Assembly (NCBI GenBank): GCA_033065855.1
Contig: JAVXUO010001155.1
Coordinates: 116,581-180,580 of the forward strand
Length of the DNA: 64,000 bases
Direction: 5' to 3'
DNA from: Escallonia rubra
Taxonomy: Eukaryota; Streptophyta; Magnoliopsida; Escalloniales; Escalloniaceae
Made by a program: the position numbers and the translations under genes. A model generated the notes under the pieces. That model saw nothing but the letters and a program-made list of their open reading frames with translations. It was not told the DNA's origin and searched no databases. Each line of letters opens with the position of its first letter. The first letter of the stretch is position 1. Positions 56,347 to 64,000 of the stretch are shown here, one piece after another.

Positions 56347-59300
56347 TCACATATAGCGTAAAGAAGTAAGCAGTGCACCAACAGTATCAGAAGTATACGA
56401 CTCCAGAGTCTGTCGCTGCACCTGTAAGTCGGACCATCTCTGCTCCAACTCGGCCCGCTGTCTCTCTATCTCTGCCTGCCGAGCCTCCGCCTCGCTAAGC
56501 CGGGCCCGCATCTCAGAAACCTCTCGCGTCACATCTGTCAACGCCGCATCAAGCATACGCCTACGGCCCTGACACGCCACCTCCTGCGCTCCTACCACAG
56601 TCAGTCCAGCCATGGCCTCAACACTCGGCCCTCTACCTCGGACATAGTCGGACAACCACTCCAACTGGAAGCCAAAAGCTACGAACGACTCGAGCTCTGA
56701 CATAAACTCTGACCTCATCTCTGAACTCCAAGTCGAGGTCGGCACCATACTAAGTGTCGCCAGCCAGTCCACAAGTACGGCAAACATCGCCTTGAACAAT
56801 GCCATGCCCCGCATGGTAATAGAGCCCTCAAATGTCTGGGGTTGTCTCGCCCTAATCATCTCCAACCGCTGGACCACCGCATCAGACAACCCGAGGCCCT
56901 CCCAGGACATACCGTCTGCCTGCCCGACTGAAGACCCGCCACTAGCAGCATCAACCCCTGTCGCCCTACCACCCACTGATCTCATGCCAACGGTGGCAGC
57001 ATGCATCGCCAACAGAGCATCACCCGCATCCACGGCCGACCCCGACAATGTATCCGCTATCGGCTCCACAACAGACGAATCAGGTACACCGCGTCGTGGC
57101 AACGAATCTCTAACCACCGCATGTGTGGTCGGCAACCCGGCATGTGCCCCCGCATGTGCCCACCAATCATCACCCTCAAACGTGTGACCCATCGGGCCAC
57201 CGAATACATCCTCGACCAAGACAGGTGACGGGCTCGAATGACCAACTGGCACGACCGGCTCCACAACATATGCTGCTGTCTGCTCCGGGTGACTGACTGG
57301 CTCCACAATGTAGGCCGCTGCCTGCTCTACCGCCGCGGCCTCCCCGAAGGCCTCACTATCCATCGGCTCCCCCTCATAGGCCGGCTCGGCCTCCATCTCC
57401 TCGACCTCATCGGCCGCATCTACATCTGCCTCCTCATCCTCCTCAGCTGCCTCAAGATCCATCCCCTCAGTATCATCAGTAACGGCCTCGGCATACTCTG
57501 TGGTATCGTCTGACTCCACGTCAATGGCACCACCATCATCATCGAACTCCTGTCAAAAAAAAAAAGGGAACCGAGCATTAGAGAACACTTAACATGATAA
57601 TTGGCAACTGTACAACGAAAGCAAAGCATTACACTAACCTCGGAGTCACACTCCTCCAGCACCTCTCGCGACCTCTTCGGCCTACGTCCACCACCCGTCG
57701 AAGGACCTGCGCCTGTCCGCTGTGCACCCACCATCATACCTACTCTCAATGACGAAATGGGACCCTTGCCAGCACCCGGCACCCTCGGACCACCTGCTGC
57801 TGCCGGCGCCCGTGGCGCGCGTGCTGGCACCGGTTCATCTAATACGCCTGTAAGTAGTACCGACATGCCGTTCTGCCTCGCGACCTGCGCTGTAACAAGT
57901 CCCAGTCCTCTGTCCCCCGCAAAGACATCGACCTCCTGCCTGTCGGATGGCTCCTGCGACAACCACTCCGACCATGTCGCCAGTACCCGATCCCACCATC
58001 GCGCATACTCAACCGTCGCTACTCCCGTCGATAGCGTCCCGGGCCTCCTCCACTCCTCTGTCGGTACCGGCCACTTCCGCGCCCACTTTAAGATCGTATA
58101 CCCAAAAGCCTTCCTCACCTCCCACGCCCTCGTATAGCCACATGGGGGCTCTAAATCATAACCAAAGCTCGAGGACAATCGATCGGGGCTGTATCTCGCC
58201 ACATAATATCTGTTCTCAGCCGGCTTCCCGCCATCATCAGTCAATACGGGTAGCCACCCTGGAAAGTACGCCACTAGTAAGGCCACCGCCGTGTCCGTCA
58301 GCTCATCTCGACCGTGTAGTCGCACCATAGTGTCCTGCAGATCCATCCATGGAGGAGTACCGTACGAATAATGCATGCCGGTATACGCACGGGGAACGCA
58401 CTCATCTCGATCGTCAAAAATGTCTGCCAAATCACGCCCGGGCTTCTTCCCGCCCGCCCAGGCATATACTCGGCCACCTGCGTACCAAGCCGCAACCTCA
58501 CGTGACTTGCCCGGCCGAGTCACCGTAATCATCCGCGGCGACGGATGTACTAAGGGAAGATCACGAGGCCGATAATCCATGTAGACCTCGAATAGATACC
58601 GCTGCAAGAACATCCAGTCTACGTACGTCGTCACCTGATAGCGTCCGTACGACCTCTGTACATCATTGGCAAACTGATCTAGACGAGAGTACTGCGTGCC
58701 TAAGTAAATGGGGGCCAGCCCGACGCGCCCCCCACCAGCCATACGTACAGCCAACTTGAATACCCTCAGGGACACGCCATCCTCCGGCGTCCCCTCAAAT
58801 ACAAACCTACAAGCATAAGAGCATACAATGTCTATCATAACCTTCTCGCCCTATTCTGAACGTAAACTCTGTTGCATGGCAATATGACTACACTATCTTT
58901 CCGACACGTTTTTTTTTTCTCTAAGTACAAAATTTAGCATTCTACGCATACAAGAACAATGGAAGTACAACATGCAACAATACTAAAGGGAAGACATTAT
59001 AAGCACGTACCTCGACAAGAACATGATAAGAAACCCCGCTAGCTCGTATCTCTTGTCCTTATAGCAAGGACCCGCGCGAAAATTGCTCACCGACGCAGAC
59101 TTCTGCCCGGGTAACGCGGTCGCCGTACCATAGAAGTATTTGAGCCACCCGCTGTACGTACCCTTGCGATTGCTCCTTATCAACGAGGCAAACCCCTGCA
59201 GTTCCTTTACCGTCAACCGTTCCGCCGCCGTCAACTCCAGCTCACAAGCATTCTCCGTACCGTGCATGGGCAACCCCGTCAACATCATCACGTCGAGAAG

Positions 59301-60389
59301 CGTTGGCCCAATCTCCCCAAACGCCGTGATGAACGTATGCGTCTGCGAGCTCCATCTCGAAAGCAACAACGCCAAGCCCTTAAAGTCCCTCACCGGATCA
59401 ATCACCTTGAACGTCGCCTCTATCGCAGACACCAATCCCAACGCCTCCAATCTCTCCCCCCAACCCGACTGCTCCAACATATACATGCACCAAAAATTCC
59501 ACCCCACCGGCATGGTATTATGGCCCTTGAACATCACCGGCGACCACGGCACATCTAGTCGTTCCACCAACAAACCCGGCATGTACCTCGGCGACATCAC
59601 CGGAGCGACCCCCCCGCTCGGCGCACGAACATACGGCGAAGGAACCATCGGACTCTCCGCCATCGACGACGCACCGAAAGGACCCAAAAACACATCCGCA
59701 CCCACTCGCTGGCCAAGCTCCCTCCAAAGCTCCTTGGGTGGGCATCCGGGCACCGCCCCCTTCGCCGTCAACAAAATATTGCTGTGGCTTGGCGTTGCAT
59801 CAAAGCTCCTCGCCCTACCAAGGAAGCTCAACGGCACCTCCGCTTCTTCAACCGGCGCGACGTCGTCATCATCAAACATGTCGCCCGGCGCTAACGTTGA
59901 TCGCCCGCTAGCTCCGCCCCGCCGTCGCACACTTTGCTTCTTCCGTGTCTTTTTCGGCAATCCACCAACATTCCCCTTTGCGCCGTGAGAAACATCTCCG
60001 CGCACGCCGTGCCTCCGGTCGGCCTCGGCCTCGGCCTCGGCGGCCTCGGCCTCGGCCCGCGCGGCCTCGGCCCGCGCCTCTCTCTCTTTCCTCCTTTCTT
60101 CCCTCTCCCTCTTCCCTCCTCCTTCCTTCCCCCCTCTTTCTCCTTCCCCTTCCCGCCTCCTTCCTTCCTCTCCTTTCCCCCTCCTCCTTCCTTCCTCTCC
60201 TTTCCCCCTCCTCCTTCCTCCCTCTCCCTTCTCCTCTCCCTCTCCTCCTCTCCCCTTCCCCTCTCCCCTTCTCCCTCTTCCCCTCCCCTTCCTCTCCCCC
60301 CTCCACCGCCCGCGCCGCGCCTCGGCCTCGGCCTCGGCCTTGGTCGGCCTCGGCCACTTGGTCGGCCGGCCCTTGTCGCCCTCCCCCAT
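56347..60389 (-). CDS. Antisense plant mobile domain (PMD) protein, three exons
   Basis: Exons are 60389-59011, 58806-57639 and 57549-56347 on the minus strand. Both introns have GT-AG borders (GTACGTG...TTGTAG, GTTAGTG...TGACAG) and the joins keep frame. The full frame is 1250 codons; its first 170 are low-complexity (Gly/Arg/Glu repeats), so the ATG at 59879 (MFDDDDVAPVEEAEVPLSFL) may be the true start. The PMD is clear: LLSRWSSQTHTFITAFGEIG, PTLLDVMMLTGLPMHG and FVFEGTPEDGVSLRVFKLAV (across the first join). Exon 3 encodes an acidic region and ends in a predicted coiled coil (EAEARQAEIERQRAELEQRW). PMD proteins MAIN and MAIL1 act in the nucleus in transposon silencing and gene expression, and PMDs also occur in transposons. 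What this copy does is unknown. Confidence 0.88.
60060..60310. repeat. Homopurine-homopyrimidine tract
   Basis: About 250 bp of almost pure C and T on the plus strand (TCCTTCCTCTCCTTTCCCCC-like words), purine on the minus strand. It lies in or just upstream of the 5' coding end of the antisense PMD gene. It may be untranslated promoter or leader DNA rather than protein-coding. Such DNA can form triplexes. Confidence 0.85.
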
Positions 60390-61196
60390 CTCCCCTTCCC
60401 TTCACCCCATAGCCACGCCCTCCTCTCCTTCCCCCACACTCGGCCTCGGCCCGGCGGTGTGCCTCGGCCGCCGTCGCGGTTGGCCCATGGCCACCCCTTC
60501 CCCCACTTGCCCCTCCTCTCTTACCTTGTTGCATCCTCTTGGCTTCTTGTGATGTTCTCACTCTCATGGGTCTTCAAGATCCAACTCCTCTTCTTCTTCT
60601 TCTTCCTCTCCTTTCTTTCTCTCCTTTCTCTCTTTAGTTTGGCTAAGTCTTTCTTTCTCTCTCTCCCAAGTCTTGAAAGACTTCCCACCTAATTTTCCCC
60701 CCCAAATCCATCACATCAATTCAAATTCCAAGTTTCCCCCCAAAATCCCCAACAACTCTTTTAGCGTTCCACTTCTTAACGCCGACTTTTTCCAACGCGT
60801 TGTTATTTTAGCAAAACAACATTATTATTTCACATTCATAACCTAACGTCGCTATCAAAATTCTTCGCGCAACCCATCTTCCGCACATTTTTTTGTCGCG
60901 CTATTTTCTTTCTTTCACACTAACATCAACGGACACGCGTGTTACATTTTGTTTTCGCTATTTCTTTCTTTCTCGAGTTCACCGTTACGCTGAGATCGTT
61001 ACCATTTTATTTTCGCAAAAAAAAAAATTTAAAAATTTTGCATATTCCAAGGGAATTCACGCTCCCCCGCGTTTTACGTTACTATAGCGCCCGTCCCTCC
61101 AAATTCGAGCCCGGCACTTTTTTTCATCGATTAATGCTTATGCGTGCGGCGCCCGCTCGGGTTGCCCCTCCGCGCACACCGCACGCAGGGGGCTTA
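60390..61196 (-). promoter_or_regulatory. Upstream region of the antisense PMD gene and purine tract
   Basis: No gene is seen. From 60550 the plus strand is T/C-rich, then AT-rich to 61070, which could hold a minus-strand promoter. A short purine tract AGGGGG (61187-61192) precedes the 3' LTR and would prime plus-strand DNA synthesis. Confidence 0.45.
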
Positions 61197-62825
61197 TGTT
61201 CCCAACCCATCTTGGTCAGACCCAATGGCCCGCTAGGGGTCCCACTACGCGCGAACACGTCAACATTGTCAACGGGCAATTTTCCAGCGCATCAAACCGG
61301 TCAGTGCCCGCGCACCCAAGACACGTGTTTTTCTCGCTTCACGTGCTTCGTGCGCGACTTAGACATTTTTATTTTGCATTGACGTCACTCACGCTAGCGT
61401 AATCGTCACACCAAGATCACCCAAACACCTTACCAAAAATGTCGACCGACGGCGCAACCGGAGCAACAGGGTCAACGGGCAAAGGCCTTGGCCAACCCCA
61501 TGGGGTCGGCCTCGGCCTCACCCAAGACCATGGGGTCGGCCTCGGCCTCACCCAAGGTCATGGGGTCGGCCTCGGCCTCCCATGGGGGTTTGGCCTTGGC
61601 CTTTCCCCCCCGGTTCTTCACTCTTCGCGCAAAGTCCTTTTTGCACTTTTTTCGCTTTGTACGTTTCGTACATGACTCTGGCACCTTGTTCATCATGTGG
61701 GTACGATTCTTGGTAGCATGCTCGTCGCAACACAACTTTCGGATTCGTCATTGCTTATCAAAACACCTACCGACGGTGCGCCCGAAGTTCGCAAAAGGAG
61801 AAATTGCCTTGGGCTCCGAAAATGGAATTTGGCCATTTGGCCTTGGCCAACCTCAGGGGGTCGGCCTCGGCCTTCCCCAGGCCTAGGGGTCGGCCTCGGC
61901 CTCCAGGAGGGGTTGGCCTCGGCCATTTTCCCCCGGTGGTTCACCCCTCCGCGCAAACCCCTTTTTCGCACTCTCTTCGCTTCGTACGCTTTGCGCGTGA
62001 CTTTGACACTTCGTTCGTCATATGGATACGATTCGCATCGACACGCTCGTCGTAACGCAACTTCCGGATTTGCCTTTGCTTATCAAAACACCTACCGTCG
62101 GCGCGCCCGAAGTTCACCGAAGGGGGGAGTGGCCTTGGCCTCCCTTCATGGGAGTTGGCCTTTTACCTTGGCCACCCCCTAGGGTCGGCCTCGGCCTCAC
62201 CAAGGGGTCGGCCTCGGCCTCCCCAGGGGTGGTGGCCTTGGCCTTCCCCCCAATGTTTGGCCTATGGCCTTCCCTCCTGCGCGCACTTGTTTTCCCGAGT
62301 CTTTGCACCTCCGCGATGTTTACGGACGTTCGTACATCAACCTCGCGACGTCCGTCGTGCATCACCTTACGGACGTTCGTACATCAACCTCGCGACGTCC
62401 GTCGTCCATGACCGCACTCCGCTCCCGCGATGCCCGTCACCCAAAGTCGCGCGTTACAGCCGAATGACCCGTCGCCGACGACCGCATACCATCACTCCCA
62501 ACTTTGTCACTACTACATGTTGCATTCATTATCTTGTTATGACAGGTACACTTAGCTCACATCCTGTCTTCAGGACACCCGACGCGCGCCCTTGCGCCAT
62601 TCTCATGATACGTGCCCCGGCACCAAATATTGCTCCGCGACGTTCGTCGCCGCGCCCTCGCGCCATTCTCATGATACGTGCCCCGGCACCAAATATTGCT
62701 CCGCGACGTTCGTCGCCGCGCCATTCTCATGATACGTGCCCCGGCACCAATACGTGTCGCCGCGGCACCAGGTATTGTCTCGTGCTATAAGCACCGCGCT
62801 CATGCGCCACAATCATGTTGCATAC

Positions 62826-63190
62826 TACCGGGATGGGCTCACAACCTTATAGCCATCGCCGTCTCAATCAAAAGGGGGGCTTCGGCCTCGTACCGGGATG
62901 GGCTCACAACCTTATAGCCATCGCCGTCTCAATCAAAAGGGGGGCTTCGGCCTCGTACCGGGATGGGCTCACAACCTTATAGCCATCGCCGTCTCAATCA
63001 AAAGGGGGGCTTCGGCCTCGTACCGGGATGGGCTCACAACCTTATAGCCATCGCCGTCTCAATCAAAAGGGGGGCTTCGGCCTCGTACCGGGATGGGCTC
63101 ACAACCTTATAGCCATCGCCGTCTCAATCAAAAGGGGGCTTCGGCCTCGTACCGGGATGGGCTCACAACCTCATAGCCATCGCCGTCACA
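62826..63190 (+). repeat. Six tandem ~65-bp units in the 3' LTR
   Basis: The same unit as in the 5' LTR (ACCGGGATGGGCTCACAACC start). The difference in copy number between the LTRs shows unequal change since insertion. Confidence 0.9.
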
Positions 63191-63653
63191 GTCACAGGGG
63201 GCTCCGGTACGAGGACCCCTCGCCACGGACTCGGAGCACTGAGCTGCGACCATGTCCACTCACGTTACTGTCGATCGTCGACATCACCAGGACAATGACC
63301 CACGGGTCACTCCGGGACGGGAGCAGGTCCTCGGAGGGCATCGCGCCTAGTCCGCCTGGCAGTTGGCTACAGGGGTAACCCTCACCGCTGTCAGGTTCTC
63401 CGCGCGTCTCTTGACGCGCCTCATGGGATTCAGTAAGGGCTTGGATTGGTGGCTGGGGCAACGGGCTTACTCTGATCATGCTACCGCGGTATGGTCAGTC
63501 TTCTCAGACAGGTAGAGCGACGCTGTGTGGGGCAAGCAACGCGAATTTAGGAACCGGCAGTCCAACGGAGAACCGGTATTTTGGGACCCCCTGGTGACGT
63601 GTCACTCCCAGGGGACGACATGTGGCACTTTATGACATAAGCACCCTGTTTCC

Positions 63654-63660
63654 TATAAAT
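63654..63660 (+). promoter_or_regulatory. TATA box of the Tat 3' LTR
   Basis: TATAAATA in the same context as in the 5' LTR. It could drive transcription outward into the sequence to the right of the window. Confidence 0.7.
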
Positions 63661-64000
63661 AGTGAACTTTACAACTCAAAAAGGGACTTTTGGCTTTTCT
63701 TACAAAAATCACTTTCTCACTCTAGAATTTGGGAGCTCTTGGATTCTAGTGAGAGAAACGTAACTTTGGAAACTTCGGACCGTAGCATTGGACCCTGACT
63801 TGGACTATCGACTGCCGGCCCTTTTCGTCTTAGCTTTGCCTTCGCAGCACTGCCATTCCTCACGGCCCGTCTGAGAAGCCTTGCCCTCAGCCCTTACTCC
63901 GTCTTTGCTGTCTCCCACTTTGTATACTTGGAAGCTGACACGGACTGCAGCCTTTGTGGCACCTCCACGTAAGTACGAACCCACTTTCCTTGGCATCAAA

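Larger units (their letters stand above)
46315..63998 (+). mobile_element. Tat-lineage Ty3/gypsy retrotransposon with antisense PMD gene
   Basis: About 17.7 kb. Both LTRs begin TGTTCCCAACCC and end GGCATCA. Just inside the 5' LTR is a primer site TTTTGGCGACTCTGCTGGGG, the form known from Tat/Ogre elements. A short purine tract (AGGGGG) precedes the 3' LTR. Order: gag, protease, RT, RNase H, second (archaeal-type) RNase H, integrase, then an antisense gene. The second RNase H is diagnostic of the Tat lineage. The target duplication cannot be tested: TACAC precedes the 5' LTR but only two bases follow the 3' LTR. Confidence 0.93.
61197..63998 (+). repeat. 3' LTR of the Tat element
   Basis: About 2.8 kb and highly similar to the 5' LTR. 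Its ~65-bp array has six units (starting near 62826, 62891, 62956, 63021, 63086, 63150) instead of eight. It keeps a segment at 61410-61475 (ACACCTTACCAAAAATGTCG) missing from the 5' LTR. The window ends two bases after it. Confidence 0.92.

Noticed and set aside
59140-59988. A 282-codon ORF on the plus strand
   Set aside because: It lies antisense to exon 1 of the PMD gene, has no domain, and is explained by the codon bias of the real gene.

Overview
This window looks like nuclear DNA of a flowering plant, probably a eudicot. It is almost entirely layers of transposable elements beside one broken host gene. The evidence for a plant is a split EDM2-like gene, a plant-type LINE, chromovirus and Tat-lineage Ty3/gypsy elements, CACTA, MULE and hAT DNA transposons, and a plant mobile domain (PMD) protein. 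The species cannot be named from the sequence. I see no rRNA, tRNA gene or CRISPR array.

Layout. (1) 1-6.4 kb: the 5' exons of an EDM2-like PHD-finger gene on the minus strand, broken by an in-frame stop and a one-base frameshift, with its upstream region. (2) 6.4-9.1 kb: low-complexity DNA and a 5'-truncated LINE with a 14-bp target duplication. (3) 9.17-14.9 kb: LTR and gag of a chromovirus-like Ty3/gypsy element, split by a complete non-coding LTR element (10813-14793, 5-bp TSD CCTAC). (4) 14.9-24.5 kb: a CACTA terminus, then a second, 3'-truncated copy of the non-coding LTR element. That copy carries a MULE (15912-17120, 9-bp TSD) and a hAT element with an uninterrupted 818-aa transposase (18057-21980, 8-bp TSD). 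(5) 25.4-45.6 kb: a decayed CACTA element (DUF4218, DUF4216, acidic tail, second ORF, terminal region) cut by a decayed Ty3/gypsy element (27814-43695). Two large solo LTRs (28455-31708 and 35326-39085), each with a perfect 5-bp TSD, sit inside that Ty3/gypsy element. (6) 46.3-64.0 kb: a large Tat-lineage Ty3/gypsy retrotransposon with both LTRs, PBS, gag, protease, RT, two RNase H domains and integrase, plus an antisense three-exon PMD gene between pol and the 3' LTR.

How the parts work together. In the Tat element the sense strand supplies particle, protease, RT and integrase functions, all in one reading frame interrupted only by a TAG and a TGA. The antisense strand carries a roughly 1,080-1,249 codon PMD protein that is open across three exons with canonical introns. 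Because those introns lie antisense to the genomic RNA, they would survive retrotransposition. The same GGCCTCGGCC word is reiterated in both LTRs and at the 5' end of the antisense gene. The intact antisense gene, and its relation to LTR control, is the most unusual system here. The next most notable items are the intact hAT transposase and the broken EDM2-like gene.
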